Source: Kaistella yonginensis
GTDB taxonomy: Bacteria > Bacteroidota > Bacteroidia > Flavobacteriales > Weeksellaceae
Direction of reading: 5' to 3'
NCBI RefSeq assembly: GCF_030409525.1
Contig: NZ_JAUFQB010000017.1
Coordinates: 138,029 to 202,028, forward strand
Length of the DNA: 64,000 nucleotides
The stretch's first letter is position 1. Every line of letters starts with the position of its first letter. Under the pieces are notes generated by a model. The model was not told where the DNA came from. It ran no database searches and saw only the letters and a list, made by a program, of their open reading frames with translations. A program made the position numbers and the translations under genes. Shown here piece by piece: positions 1 to 9,145 of this stretch.

Positions 1-34
1 TTTTCATCTTCCGAAAGGCTCATTAAAACAAAAA

Positions 35-58
35 TGTCCCACTCTAGCGAATGGGACA
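35..58 (-). terminator. Terminator after the TPR gene
   Basis: A 7-bp stem (TGTCCCA/TGGGACA, 10-base loop) lies 19 bases past the stop of the TPR gene. Read on the minus strand it is followed by a T-rich tract (A-rich at 26-34 on the plus strand), as expected of a Rho-independent terminator. Confidence 0.65.
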
Positions 59-77
59 CTGTGTATGCTATTAAATT

Positions 78-1742
78 TTATTGATTTAATTGATTGTTCA
101 AGTTAACTGCATCTTGGTAAGCTGGATTCAACATCACTGATTTGCTGACATAATCTTTCGCTTTGGCAGGGTTTTTATCTTTTGACAAATATGCTACTGC
201 AAAATAGGCATAGGACAAAACTTCTTTATTAGTCTCTACTTCTTCTGGTTTCAGCGTATCAATATATTTCTCATAAGCGATTATGGCCAATTCATTGTTC
301 CCAGCTTGTTGGTATGCATATCCTTGACTGTAATAAGCAGGTGCCCATGTTGGCAACAATCCGCTCATTTTTTGCCAAGAAAGAATGGCTCCATTCCAGT
401 TTTTAACTTCTTGATAGGCATTCGCCAATTTAAAAAGGGTATTTGTATCTTGTGGGTTTTTTGCAACCAACGCTTTTAAGGCTTCAATTTCTGGACTTGT
501 TGCGCCGGCGTCAACCGATGCTTGGTTAACACCGCCACCGCCTTTTATTTTAATCAACTCGTCATCCCATTTCATGGTTTCATCTTTAGCTGCTTTTGCA
601 ATCGCAATTTTTTGCTGCGATTCGGTAAGCAAGGCTGCTTTTTTAACCGGATCCTTTTCATCTTTTGCTAAGCCTGCTGCGATAAGTCCTTTCAATCCTT
701 GGTCGGATGCGAGTACTCTAGACTTTTCTGCTTTTGCCAAGAAAGAGTCCATACTATTTTTTGCGCCAGTATAATCACCATCAGCGTAAAGTAGATATGC
801 TCTAAGTTTATATTTGATTGGATCATCAACTTTGTCGAACACTTTATCTAAATACATTTTAGAGTTTGCGTAATCTTCATTGGTAAAGAATAGTTTAGAA
901 ATTTCTAACTGCGTGTAGGGATCTTCATCTGCATATTTAGCATAGTTAATCAAATCTTGTGTTGCAAGAGCATTCTGCTGATATCTGATATCATAACCAG
1001 CCTTCGCTTTATAGGCAGGCGCGTAGGTTGGGTCGGATAGAATTGCTTTATCAATATTTTCTTTCGCAAATTGCCATTTTTGAGCTTGCATCCAAAGGGT
1101 ACCGATTCTGGTAAAAACAGAAGCTTTATTTTTTGCACTTGGAAGTGCTTTTTCGTAGGCGGTCATCGCTGCGCCAGCTACTTGCGGACTGTTTGTTAAC
1201 TTTAAACGATAAGCATCACCCAGGGTGTAATAATAATGAGCAGGTGTACCATTCTTTGCAGATTTTTCTACGGCTTTATTTAGAAACTCAATTGCCAAGT
1301 CAGCATTTGCGGCTCCACCGAATAAGGTTAGTGCTTCTGCTGCTCTATAAAGAACTTCGGCATCTTTCTCTCTCGAATCTTTAACAATCTCTTTAATTTC
1401 TGCAATTGCAGATTTATCATCTTTTCCCAATTTAACAGATGCTAAACCAATTTTGTTAAGGTAGCTTTTTTTGTCTGCTTCCAAACCTTTATTGAAATTT
1501 TCCTGTGCTTTATCAAAACTTGGTTCAAATTGCGTTAAATACGAGTTTCCTAAATAAAAATAATTTTCTGCTGTTGCAGATTTTGCAATCATTTCTGTAA
1601 ACACTTGTCTTGCGTGCGCGTATTTATGACTATCGGCACTATTAATTCCTTCTTGCAAAGTTTGACCAAAAGCAAAATTAGACAAAAAACCTACTGAAAC
1701 CCCGAAGGCAATCTTCTTGGTTAAATTCATTATATCTTTCAT
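78..1742 (-). CDS. Secreted tetratricopeptide-repeat (TPR) protein
   Basis: This 554-residue protein begins with a signal peptide (hydrophobic core about residues 9-24, ending FAFGQ), so it should act in the periplasm or at the outer membrane. Most of the rest is helical repeat with TPR-like spacing, for example YFYLGNSYL near residue 57, and LFKLANAYQ and YSQGYAYQQAGN in the last 130 residues. TPR arrays act as protein-binding scaffolds; no enzymatic motif is visible. It is the last gene of a minus-strand cluster led by exbB-exbD-exbD-tonB, but 103 bases separate it from the PstS-like gene, so it may have its own promoter. A second in-frame Met at residue 5 (MNLTKK) would give a more typical signal peptide start. 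The partner is unknown. Confidence 0.8.
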   Translation of the reverse strand: MKDIMNLTKKIAFGVSVGFLSNFAFGQTLQEGINSADSHKYAHARQVFTEMIAKSATAENYFYLGNSYLTQFEPSFDKAQENFNKGLEADKKSYLNKIGLASVKLGKDDKSAIAEIKEIVKDSREKDAEVLYRAAEALTLFGGAANADLAIEFLNKAVEKSAKNGTPAHYYYTLGDAYRLKLTNSPQVAGAAMTAYEKALPSAKNKASVFTRIGTLWMQAQKWQFAKENIDKAILSDPTYAPAYKAKAGYDIRYQQNALATQDLINYAKYADEDPYTQLEISKLFFTNEDYANSKMYLDKVFDKVDDPIKYKLRAYLLYADGDYTGAKNSMDSFLAKAEKSRVLASDQGLKGLIAAGLAKDEKDPVKKAALLTESQQKIAIAKAAKDETMKWDDELIKIKGGGGVNQASVDAGATSPEIEALKALVAKNPQDTNTLFKLANAYQEVKNWNGAILSWQKMSGLLPTWAPAYYSQGYAYQQAGNNELAIIAYEKYIDTLKPEEVETNKEVLSYAYFAVAYLSKDKNPAKAKDYVSKSVMLNPAYQDAVNLNNQLNQ

Positions 1743-1845
1743 TTTAAATTGTTTAAATTTTTTATAATCACTGTCAATTCTATAACACCCAATTTTTATA
1801 CCAAAAATAACTGGTGATTCTAACCTGCGTATAATTTAATAAAAA

Positions 1846-2718
1846 TTAACGCATTTGAACTTCTCTTTTGAAAATGTAGTACGGTTGTAAACCTTCTTTT
1901 GATACTACGATCTGCCCTAACTGTGTACAGGAGAACCGAATAAACCCATTTCCTAAACCAAAATACCTTTCATTGGTAAGAAAGTACAATACTCGTGAAA
2001 ATGGATACGACATATTCGCTAAATTATCTAAACGAGGTTCGTACGATTTGTTGTCTTTAATGACTTTTAAAATCTTAACCGAATTTCGTAATGTTTCAGA
2101 TTCTGGATCATAGGGTCTGCTTATGGTATTTAAGCTGATTGCCCCAATTTTTGCTGGAAACTTGTCCAGCTGTTCGATTAAATTTTTATTTCCATTAATG
2201 ATGGAAAATTGTAATTTATCCGGAGTTGTACTTAATTTTTGTGCTACGAAATTTAGGTTGCTCGAATTGGTTCCATCAAAAATAATATTTTTTTGGTCAT
2301 TCCCAAGTTCCTGCTTAATTTCTTCCATGGTGATGGTTTCTCGTGTAGAATTTTTCGGCACAATAAATACCACTGCATCTGCAGCAAATCTTGCGGGCAA
2401 CCAATCTAGGTTTGTTTCTCTTTCGTAGGCTTTCTTTTCGTCTTCGCTTAATTCCCTGGACATTACTATTACCCGTGTTTTTCCTTCTAAGAGATTTAGA
2501 AAGGCGAAATCCTCTTTCTTAATTTCTAAATTGATCTTGGTATTTGGATAATGCGCCATATAGCGTTCCGTCAGGGCTTGGGAAACACTGGCGAAGGATT
2601 CATCAACTTGCATTGATATTTCACCTTGTTGTGGGCTATCAACTACACGACCCGCTTTCTTTTTGCATGATAACAATAGTACAAAAAGACTTAGCATTAA
2701 AATTAGATTACTTTTCAT
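1846..2718 (-). CDS. PstS-like substrate-binding lipoprotein
   Basis: The protein is predicted to be a periplasmic binding lipoprotein of the phosphate-type (PBP-like/PstS) fold, 290 residues. I chose the Met that opens MKSNLILMLSLFVLLLSCKK because it gives a clean lipoprotein signal with lipobox LLSC; a longer frame to 2787 runs through the upstream gene. Features shared with the family are the TRVIVMSRELSEDE stretch (the 'known to be selected' segment after the first beta-alpha units) and VVFIVPKNS. The start overlaps the upstream small membrane gene by 11 bases. No pstC, pstA or pstB gene is present, so phosphate import is not shown; its place beside tonB/exbBD suggests a role in the envelope. 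Function is inferred from fold only. Confidence 0.72.
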   Translation of the reverse strand: MKSNLILMLSLFVLLLSCKKKAGRVVDSPQQGEISMQVDESFASVSQALTERYMAHYPNTKINLEIKKEDFAFLNLLEGKTRVIVMSRELSEDEKKAYERETNLDWLPARFAADAVVFIVPKNSTRETITMEEIKQELGNDQKNIIFDGTNSSNLNFVAQKLSTTPDKLQFSIINGNKNLIEQLDKFPAKIGAISLNTISRPYDPESETLRNSVKILKVIKDNKSYEPRLDNLANMSYPFSRVLYFLTNERYFGLGNGFIRFSCTQLGQIVVSKEGLQPYYIFKREVQMR

Positions 2719-2914
2719 TTCGCTGTTCTCTGATTCTATAGATTGAACGTACGATTCTGAAGGCGCCATACAGAATGAACAAGCCACCTAAAGCATACGC
2801 AACATTAGGTTCTAAAAAAATGACGAAAAATTTGTAAATAATTACGACTATCCCTAACAAGAGATAGAACAACCCAGCAACGATGGAAAGCCAATTAAAT
2901 ATCATATTCCACAA
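2708..2914 (-). CDS. Small two-helix membrane protein
   Basis: This 68-residue protein has two hydrophobic segments (about residues 6-32 and 39-55) and a basic C-terminal tail (RSIYRIREQRNEK). I do not recognise a family with a known function. Its 3' end overlaps the start of the PstS-like lipoprotein gene by 11 bases, which argues that both are real and translated together. A terminator hairpin separates it from tonB upstream. An alternative start is Met4 at 2905. Confidence 0.65.
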   Translation of the reverse strand: MWNMIFNWLSIVAGLFYLLLGIVVIIYKFFVIFLEPNVAYALGGLFILYGAFRIVRSIYRIREQRNEK

Positions 2915-2931
2915 AACTACAAAAAAAATAA

Positions 2932-2957
2932 AAAAGAGAAGCTTTCACTTCTCTTTT
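2932..2957 (-). terminator. Terminator after tonB
   Basis: A 10-bp stem (AAAAGAGAAG/CTTCTCTTTT, 6-base loop) starts 21 bases after the tonB stop. On the minus strand a long T tract follows, which fits a Rho-independent terminator closing the exbB-exbD-exbD-tonB unit. Confidence 0.7.
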
Positions 2958-2978
2958 CTCTACATTTAATTAAAAATA

Positions 2979-3818
2979 TTATTCAAACTGCATGGTTAGC
3001 GGTAATCTGTAGCGATAACGTACAGGTTTACCATCAATTTTTGCAGGAGACCATTTATTTTTAACGGATTTTACTGTTCTGATTGCTTCAGCGTTGAATG
3101 TTTTATTAGAACCATCTGCTTTAACATCAGTAATTGAACCGTCTCGCTCCACGACGAAAGTAATCGTTGTTTTCACAGTACCTTCGTCTCCATCCATTAC
3201 TCCAGTATCAAAGTTATTTCCAACACTCGCTCTAAATTTGTTGATTCCTCCAGGGAATTCAGCTAACTGCTCCACTTCTGTATAAACCTGAGTTTCTGAA
3301 ACTTGTGGTTTTACTTCTACCGTTTGCACTTTACCAGTTGAAGGTGGTGGCGGTGGTGGTTGATAAGCTGGAGCTTTCACTCCTTCCTGAGCCACAACTC
3401 CAGTTGTTGTCTTCAACTGTTCTGAAATTGGCGGCGGTGGTGTTTCAATTTTCGGAGCCTTCACTGGTTCCGGAACCACGTTTTGAATGACCTCAATTTT
3501 CGGTTCTTCTTTTGGTGGTGGCGGTGGTGGAGGTGGTTCATCTTTTGGTTGTTCAATAATCTGTTCTTGCTCCGGAAGAATGTCAATTAAATTGGCATTT
3601 ACTTCCGTTGTTTCTTTTGCCTGCATTTGTTTAATTTTCATTATCACAAATGGGGTAATTGCAGCAATACAGAATAAAAGGGTACCAAGGATGAAAGCTT
3701 TGGTAAGCATTGATCTATAATTGGTTCTTAGATCGTAGGCTCCATACGCTTTATTTCTATTTTCAAATACAATCTCATCCAAAGTTGGAGTCGTGTTGTA
3801 AGTGTTTTCTTCTGCCAT
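2979..3818 (-). CDS. tonB: TonB-family energy transducer
   Basis: This 279-residue inner-membrane protein passes proton-motive-force energy from ExbB/ExbD to outer-membrane receptors. It has a cytoplasmic N-terminus containing FENRNKAYGAYDLR (typical of Bacteroidota TonB), one membrane helix at about 39-61, a periplasmic linker rich in Pro with runs of eight and six prolines near residues 95 and 156, and a TonB C-terminal domain from about 195 to 279 ending in YRYRLPLTMQFE. It is the last gene of the operon, 32 bases after exbD, and is followed by a terminator. The client receptors are presumably TonB-dependent proteins such as the SusC proteins encoded at 47-60 kb; that link is inference. 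Confidence 0.93.
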   Translation of the reverse strand: MAEENTYNTTPTLDEIVFENRNKAYGAYDLRTNYRSMLTKAFILGTLLFCIAAITPFVIMKIKQMQAKETTEVNANLIDILPEQEQIIEQPKDEPPPPPPPPKEEPKIEVIQNVVPEPVKAPKIETPPPPISEQLKTTTGVVAQEGVKAPAYQPPPPPPSTGKVQTVEVKPQVSETQVYTEVEQLAEFPGGINKFRASVGNNFDTGVMDGDEGTVKTTITFVVERDGSITDVKADGSNKTFNAEAIRTVKSVKNKWSPAKIDGKPVRYRYRLPLTMQFE

Positions 3819-3850
3819 TATTCTTTCTTTTAAATATTAAAAGTATTATT

Positions 3851-4423
3851 CTAGTTGGTTGCCGGTTCAGGAGTCGCGGCTGCTTCACCTACCTTTTTCT
3901 TATAAATCGCTTCTTCCCAAGATTTGACATCGGTAATACCGTAAATCTCATTTTTGGTAATCGCCATTTCATCTAGAATATCTACGAAATTTTTATATAC
4001 TGCATCATCGGATGGCTTAATAATCACAGTGAATTTCGCTGGATCTTTTGCTCTCGCTTTTGCTTGCTCGATTACTTTTGTAATCCCTTCTCTATCAAAA
4101 GTAGTTTCTTGTAGATTTGCTTCTGTAAGCTCTTCTTTTGATAATTGATGATAGAAAATTCTATTGTTTTTCCCTATAATTAAAGAAATAGAGTTTGTTA
4201 AATCAATTTCAGTATCTGGTGGTTTTGGTTGGTCTACTTTCGGTTTTGCCGGAAGTCCTAAATCCATCACATTCGGTTTGTTAAAAGTCGTCACTAACAT
4301 AAAGAATGTAATCAATAGGAAAGCCAAATCCACCATTGGGGTTAAATCTACGTGGGGTACCGATTTTTTCGATCGAACCTTTCCGCCTTTCCCGCTGTTG
4401 TCTTTTACTTGTACGTCTGCCAT
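3851..4423 (-). CDS. exbD: ExbD/TolR-family proton channel subunit (second copy)
   Basis: The 190-residue protein has the ExbD layout: a short basic cytoplasmic N-terminus, one membrane helix at about 31-50 and a periplasmic domain. Asp32 in VDLTPMVDLAFLLITFF is at the position of the protonatable Asp needed for proton coupling. The C-terminus is an Ala/Pro/Glu-rich tail. The gene lies 9 bases after the first exbD and 32 bases before tonB. Two divergent ExbD copies next to one ExbB and one TonB are common in Bacteroidota and may form a hetero-oligomer. Confidence 0.92.
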   Translation of the reverse strand: MADVQVKDNSGKGGKVRSKKSVPHVDLTPMVDLAFLLITFFMLVTTFNKPNVMDLGLPAKPKVDQPKPPDTEIDLTNSISLIIGKNNRIFYHQLSKEELTEANLQETTFDREGITKVIEQAKARAKDPAKFTVIIKPSDDAVYKNFVDILDEMAITKNEIYGITDVKSWEEAIYKKKVGEAAATPEPATN

Positions 4424-4432
4424 TTCTTTATA

Positions 4433-5035
4433 TTATTTTACAGTTTCTTGACTTGTTATTAACCAGAACTTCAAGAAGTCTATATCTCTCAATCCCTCAA
4501 ATAAAGCTTTAACTTTAGGGTATTCTGTTTGCACGTCTCCTTTGATTGCTAATTTGTAATCAGGATTTACGGCTAAACTTTGTTGTACCCAATCTGTTAA
4601 TTGTTTATTTGTACTATCCATTGGGATTCCCGTTTTGCTTTTGTAAGCTTTACGTTCATCATCCGGCAGGTCCAAGAATCCTTTTAATTGATTCATCGGA
4701 ACTCCAATTGACTGCACATTAGAAAAAGCAACTTTTTCTGCGTCAGTAAATTTCATACCATACTTCTCACCCATTTTATCCAAGAGCGCAATTCGCTCGG
4801 TTCCGTTTTCCACGGGTGTAAAATAGAATCTTCCGTCTGTGGTCGTTAGAATAGTCATAAGACTGGCGTCCGGAAGAAGCTTTTCAGATATAGAAGATGG
4901 CGTGGTTATCGTCTCGATGTCAGGTTTTGCAAACTGAGCCGTGAGGATAAAAAACGTAAGGAGTAGAAAGGAAACGTCGGTCATCGCCGTCATATCTACT
5001 CGTATATTATGTCTTTTTGGTTTGACTCTCGCCAT
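4433..5035 (-). CDS. exbD: ExbD/TolR-family proton channel subunit (first copy)
   Basis: This 200-residue paralogue of the next gene has the same plan: basic N-terminus (ARVKPKRHNIR), one membrane helix at about 15-35 with the conserved Asp20 in MTDVSFLLLTFF, and a periplasmic domain. It is longer in the middle, with an insertion around residues 95-140 that the other copy lacks. It lies 77 bases after exbB, a larger gap than elsewhere in the operon, and 9 bases before the second exbD. Confidence 0.92.
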   Translation of the reverse strand: MARVKPKRHNIRVDMTAMTDVSFLLLTFFILTAQFAKPDIETITTPSSISEKLLPDASLMTILTTTDGRFYFTPVENGTERIALLDKMGEKYGMKFTDAEKVAFSNVQSIGVPMNQLKGFLDLPDDERKAYKSKTGIPMDSTNKQLTDWVQQSLAVNPDYKLAIKGDVQTEYPKVKALFEGLRDIDFLKFWLITSQETVK

Positions 5036-5112
5036 TGTAAATTATTTTTTATTAAACTTCTGCATTTTGAGATCTTGCGTAATTTTCAAGAGCTCCAATC
5101 GTAAGCGAATTC

Positions 5113-5976
5113 TTAGTGGAATTCTGCGAACGACTGCTGGATTGACATTGCGATTTCGTCGATTTTGAACGTTAATCCGTCAATTTTAGAAGTAAAATAG
5201 TTGTAGAAAATAATCGCAACTGCAGAAGTACCAATACCTAAAGCTGTATTAATCAAAGCCTCGGAAATACCGATTGATAATGCAGCTGAATCTGGTGTTC
5301 CACCTCCTGAACCTAATGCGTGGAATGCTTTAATCATCCCGATTACTGTTCCTAGTAGTGCTACTAAGGTTGCAACGGTACCCAGGGTTGAAAGAATCAT
5401 CATATTTTTCTCTAACATTGGCATCTCAAGAGTTGTAGCCTCTTCAATTGACTTGTTCAATGCTACCATTTTTTGCTCTTTATTCATGGTTGAGTCATGA
5501 GATAATGCTTTGTAAGTGGTTAATCCCTCTTTCACAACATTTCCTACAGAACCTTGTTGTCTGTCACACTCTTCGATAGCCTCATCTACTTTGTTTTGGT
5601 TAAGCAATCTTCTAACTGATAATACAAAGTTATCAACGTTACCTGCACCTGCAGCTTTTTTAAGAACTAAAGCACGCTCGATTGAGAAAACGATTACGAT
5701 TATCATGAATGAAATAAGAATTGGAACGATTGGTCCACCCATGTAGATAATTCCCATAAATCCTTCTGGTGTAACTTCTTTAAGTTCGATATCAGATAAT
5801 GCTACTGATGCACCTGTTAACCTAGGATCCGGTTTGAAGTTACCTGGACTTCCTAAAACAAAATAATAGATTAAATACCCTATCGCTAAAAGAATAGGCA
5901 GTATTAAGGCAGGGTTTAAACCTCCTAATTTTTTAGCAACTACTTGCTCCTCGTTGTTTGAAACATTCATTTCCAT
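5113..5976 (-). CDS. exbB: MotA/TolQ/ExbB proton channel protein
   Basis: This 287-residue inner-membrane protein is the channel core of the TonB energising complex. It has an extra N-terminal membrane helix (about 21-42), a helix at about 80-103 (VPILISFMIIVIVFSIERA), a cytoplasmic helical region with many charged residues, and the paired C-terminal helices of the MotA/TolQ/ExbB domain, with LLGTVIGMIKAFHALG near 215 and SIGISEALINTALGIGTSAVA near 240. It is the first gene of the exbB-exbD-exbD-tonB operon. Met1 (5976) and Met3 (5970) are both possible starts. The 254 bases upstream, shared with the 3' end of leuS, must contain the promoter, but I see no clear consensus box close to the start. 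Confidence 0.93.
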   Translation of the reverse strand: MEMNVSNNEEQVVAKKLGGLNPALILPILLAIGYLIYYFVLGSPGNFKPDPRLTGASVALSDIELKEVTPEGFMGIIYMGGPIVPILISFMIIVIVFSIERALVLKKAAGAGNVDNFVLSVRRLLNQNKVDEAIEECDRQQGSVGNVVKEGLTTYKALSHDSTMNKEQKMVALNKSIEEATTLEMPMLEKNMMILSTLGTVATLVALLGTVIGMIKAFHALGSGGGTPDSAALSIGISEALINTALGIGTSAVAIIFYNYFTSKIDGLTFKIDEIAMSIQQSFAEFH

Positions 5977-6230
5977 ACTAAACTAAATTATAATTGTTAT
6001 TTTAAATTTTCGATTTGTAAAATAAAGTTAAAATATTTAATAATGCAAATACTAGAGCAGTATTAGAATTATTTTTTTTACTGTTATAAAGACCACCCAT
6101 TGATATATCTTTAAAAATAGAATCAATTACTGATTATTATGGCCAAATTCAAATATACCGTTAAAAAATCAGCAAAATTTCGCCTCACTTTTTTTCGATT
6201 GTATTATAAATATTTTTTTGCTATTTAACT

Positions 6231-9047
6231 TTAGAGAACAATATTAATTATTTTTTTCGGGACAATGATTACTTTTTTGGGATTATTTCCCTGCAATTGT
6301 TCGATTGTTCGATTATCCGCTAATACAATTTCCTGAATTTCCGGAACTGATAACAATGCTGGCAAACTTAGTTTAAACCTCATCTTACCATTAAAGCTCA
6401 CGGGATAATCTATTTCATCTTCTACCAAATATTTTTCTTCGAATTTTGGGAATGGTGCGTATTCGATTGATTCATCATAACCCAATTTATTCCACAACTC
6501 TTCTGCAATATGTGGCGCATATGGCGAGATGATAATCGCTAACGACTCTAAAATCGATCGCTTGTTTGTCTTCAGTTTTTGCAATTCATTTACTGCAATC
6601 ATAAACTGGGAAACCGAGGTATTAAAGGAGAAATGATCAATATCAAACACCACTTTTTTAATTAAAGTATGCAGAATTTTATACTCTGCTTTTGTTGGTT
6701 TTTCCTCTGATACTTCGAAATGATCTCCATTATAATAAAGATTATAGAACTTTTTCAAGAATCCATAAACTCCGCTCAAACCTTGCGTATTCCACGGTTT
6801 AGATTGTTCTAAAGGACCAAGAAACATTTCGTACAAACGCAAACAGTCAGCTCCGAACTCATCACAAATATCATCTGGATTGACCACATTGTATTTTGAT
6901 TTGGACATTTTTTCGACTTCGCGTTCGGTAATGTATTTCCCGTCTTCTAATATAAATTCAGCGTCAGCAAATTCGGAACGCCAATTTTTGAATTTTTCTA
7001 TATTGAGTTCATCTGTTCCGCCTTTTAACAAAGAAACGTCGACGTGGATTTTTTGAACATGATGATCCTTCGATAAACTTTTAGAAACATATTGATTTGT
7101 TCCCTCAATTCTCAAAACAAACGCACTCATCCCCAAAATCATCCCTTGGTTAATCAATTTCTTGAAAGGTTCTTCTTCATTAATGTAACCTCGATCTTTC
7201 AAAAACTTATTCCAAAAACGGGAATACAATAAATGTCCAGTAGCGTGTTCGCTTCCTCCAATATACAAATCAACTTGCCCCCAATAATCAGAAAGGTTTT
7301 TATCGGTAAAAACCTCTTGGTTGTTTGGATCCATATATCTTAAAAAATACCAAGAACTTCCCGCCCAACCCGGCATTGTAGAAAGTTCGAGTGGGAAAAC
7401 AGTTTCATTATTAATTAAGTCGGTAGAAACAATTTTTTCATTTTTTTCATCCCAAGCAAAAATTTTCGCATTTCCTAAAGGTGGATCTCCATCTTCTGTC
7501 GGTAAATATTTTTCAACTTTCGGCAATTCCAAAGGCAACGCAGAAATCGGCAAAGAATACGGCATTCCATTTTTGTAATAAATAGGAACAGGTTCTCCCC
7601 AATATCTTTGGCGGGAGAAAATAGCATCTCTTTGTCGATAATTCGTGGTTCCGTGACCGATATTTTTCTTTTCGATTTCAGAAATAATTAAAGTTTTTGC
7701 GTCGTCATAATTTAAACCATCCAAAAATTCGGAATTCACACACACCGAATCTTTCGAATCAAAAGACTCTTTCTGAATATCGATTTCGTTTTTAATGACA
7801 TTGATAATCGGTAAATTAAATTTCTTCGCAAACCGATGATCTCTTTCATCATGGGCCGGAACAGCCATTACGGCTCCCGTTCCATAACCCATCAAAACAT
7901 AATCAGAAATATAAATCGGCATTTTTTCAAGGGTGAAAGGGTTTTGTGCATAACTTCCTGTAAAAGCGCCGCTCACATTTTTCACATCTGCCATTCGATC
8001 TCTTTCCGTTTTTTTGGAGGTTTCTTCAATATAATTTTCTATTTCTTCTTGTTGAGATTCAATCGTTAAATTTTTAACCAAAGGGTTTTCTGGTGCAAGA
8101 ACCATGAAAGTTGCGCCGAAAATTGTGTCGGGACGAGTGGTGAAAACTGAAATATTTTGTGAACTATTTTCTTGGATTTTGAATCTAACAATCGCTCCCT
8201 GAGATTTCCCAATCCAGTATTCCTGAGCATCTTTCAGCGGTTGTGGCCAATCTAAATTAGGCAAACCTTGCAGTAATCTTTCGGAATAAGCAGTAATTCT
8301 CATGCTCCATTGCATCATTTTCTTCTGGAAAACAGGGAAACCACCACGCTCAGACTTTCCATCTTTCACCTCATCGTTTGCTAACACAGTTCCTAAACCG
8401 GGACACCAATTTACTGTTGTTTCTGCTCGATATGCCAAGCGGTAGTTTAACAAAATATCCTGTTGATCTAATTCTGAAGCATTTTGCCACTCTTCTGCGG
8501 TAAAGTTTAATTGATCATTTTGGACCGCAGATAAATTTTGCGTTCCATGGTTTTCAAAATGATGAATTAATTCTGAAATTGTTTCGGCTTTATCTGTAGA
8601 TTTATTATACCAAGAATCAAAAAGTTGAATAAAAATCCATTGGGTCCATTTATAGTACGATGGATCCGAAGTTCTAACTTCTCGGCTCCAATCAAAAGAA
8701 AAACCAATTCTACGCATTTGTTCCTCGTAACGCGTAATATTATCTTCGGTGGTGATCGCTGGATGTTGCCCGGTTTGTATCGCATATTGTTCCGCAGGAA
8801 GTCCAAAAGAATCGTATCCAATTGGGTGAAGAACATTATAACCTTGATGTCTTTTGTATCTCGCATAAATATCAGAAGCGATATAACCTAAAGGATGGCC
8901 AACGTGAAGTCCTGCTCCAGAAGGATACGGAAACATATCTAAAGCATAAAATTTCGGTTTTTCGCTATTGTTTTCGGTTTTGTAGGTTTGATTTTCTTCC
9001 CAGAATTTCTGCCACTTTTTGTCGATGGATTGATGGTCGTAAAACAT
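6231..9047 (-). CDS. leuS: Leucyl-tRNA synthetase
   Basis: This class I aminoacyl-tRNA synthetase charges tRNA-Leu with leucine. At 938 residues it is longer than the usual 860-880, mainly through an insertion around residues 150-200, which I recall as usual in Flavobacteriia. The HIGH signature is present as HVGHPLGY in MFPYPSGAGLHVGH near residue 50, and the KMSKS loop is EKMSKSKYN near residue 715. The CP1 editing domain lies between them and includes the ATVNWCP-type segment (TTVNWCPGLGT) and AVPAHDERDHRFA. The anticodon-binding domain follows the KMSKS loop. A TAAATTTG promoter box lies 21 bases before the ATG. The gene diverges from the glycosyltransferase gene. Confidence 0.97.
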   Translation of the reverse strand: MFYDHQSIDKKWQKFWEENQTYKTENNSEKPKFYALDMFPYPSGAGLHVGHPLGYIASDIYARYKRHQGYNVLHPIGYDSFGLPAEQYAIQTGQHPAITTEDNITRYEEQMRRIGFSFDWSREVRTSDPSYYKWTQWIFIQLFDSWYNKSTDKAETISELIHHFENHGTQNLSAVQNDQLNFTAEEWQNASELDQQDILLNYRLAYRAETTVNWCPGLGTVLANDEVKDGKSERGGFPVFQKKMMQWSMRITAYSERLLQGLPNLDWPQPLKDAQEYWIGKSQGAIVRFKIQENSSQNISVFTTRPDTIFGATFMVLAPENPLVKNLTIESQQEEIENYIEETSKKTERDRMADVKNVSGAFTGSYAQNPFTLEKMPIYISDYVLMGYGTGAVMAVPAHDERDHRFAKKFNLPIINVIKNEIDIQKESFDSKDSVCVNSEFLDGLNYDDAKTLIISEIEKKNIGHGTTNYRQRDAIFSRQRYWGEPVPIYYKNGMPYSLPISALPLELPKVEKYLPTEDGDPPLGNAKIFAWDEKNEKIVSTDLINNETVFPLELSTMPGWAGSSWYFLRYMDPNNQEVFTDKNLSDYWGQVDLYIGGSEHATGHLLYSRFWNKFLKDRGYINEEEPFKKLINQGMILGMSAFVLRIEGTNQYVSKSLSKDHHVQKIHVDVSLLKGGTDELNIEKFKNWRSEFADAEFILEDGKYITEREVEKMSKSKYNVVNPDDICDEFGADCLRLYEMFLGPLEQSKPWNTQGLSGVYGFLKKFYNLYYNGDHFEVSEEKPTKAEYKILHTLIKKVVFDIDHFSFNTSVSQFMIAVNELQKLKTNKRSILESLAIIISPYAPHIAEELWNKLGYDESIEYAPFPKFEEKYLVEDEIDYPVSFNGKMRFKLSLPALLSVPEIQEIVLADNRTIEQLQGNNPKKVIIVPKKIINIVL

Positions 9048-9068
9048 TTCTTGATTTTAAATAAGTCA

Positions 9069-9076
9069 CAAATTTA
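9069..9076 (-). promoter_or_regulatory. -7 box of leuS
   Basis: TAAATTTG on the minus strand matches the Bacteroidota TAnnTTTG -7 consensus and ends 21 bases before the leuS ATG. No clear TTG -33 box is seen at the usual spacing. Confidence 0.5.
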
Positions 9077-9145
9077 AGGTTTTGAAATGAATTTTTGAAT
9101 GAAACTAATTATTGTAATTTTACCGAACTAAAGTTTAAAAACACA

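Noticed and set aside
2719-2787. Longer N-terminus for the PstS-like protein
   Set aside because: The added residues (MACSFCMAPSESYV and so on) overlap the upstream gene and would hide the lipoprotein signal.
3305-3720. Gly-rich and hydrophobic plus-strand ORFs opposite tonB
   Set aside because: They are shadows of the proline codons in the TonB linker, read on the other strand.
6139-6228. 29-codon plus-strand ORF between exbB and leuS (MAKFKYTVKKSAKFRLTFFR and so on)
   Set aside because: It is short, very AT-rich, lacks a promoter box and a terminator, and ends against the convergent leuS stop. More likely chance than gene.
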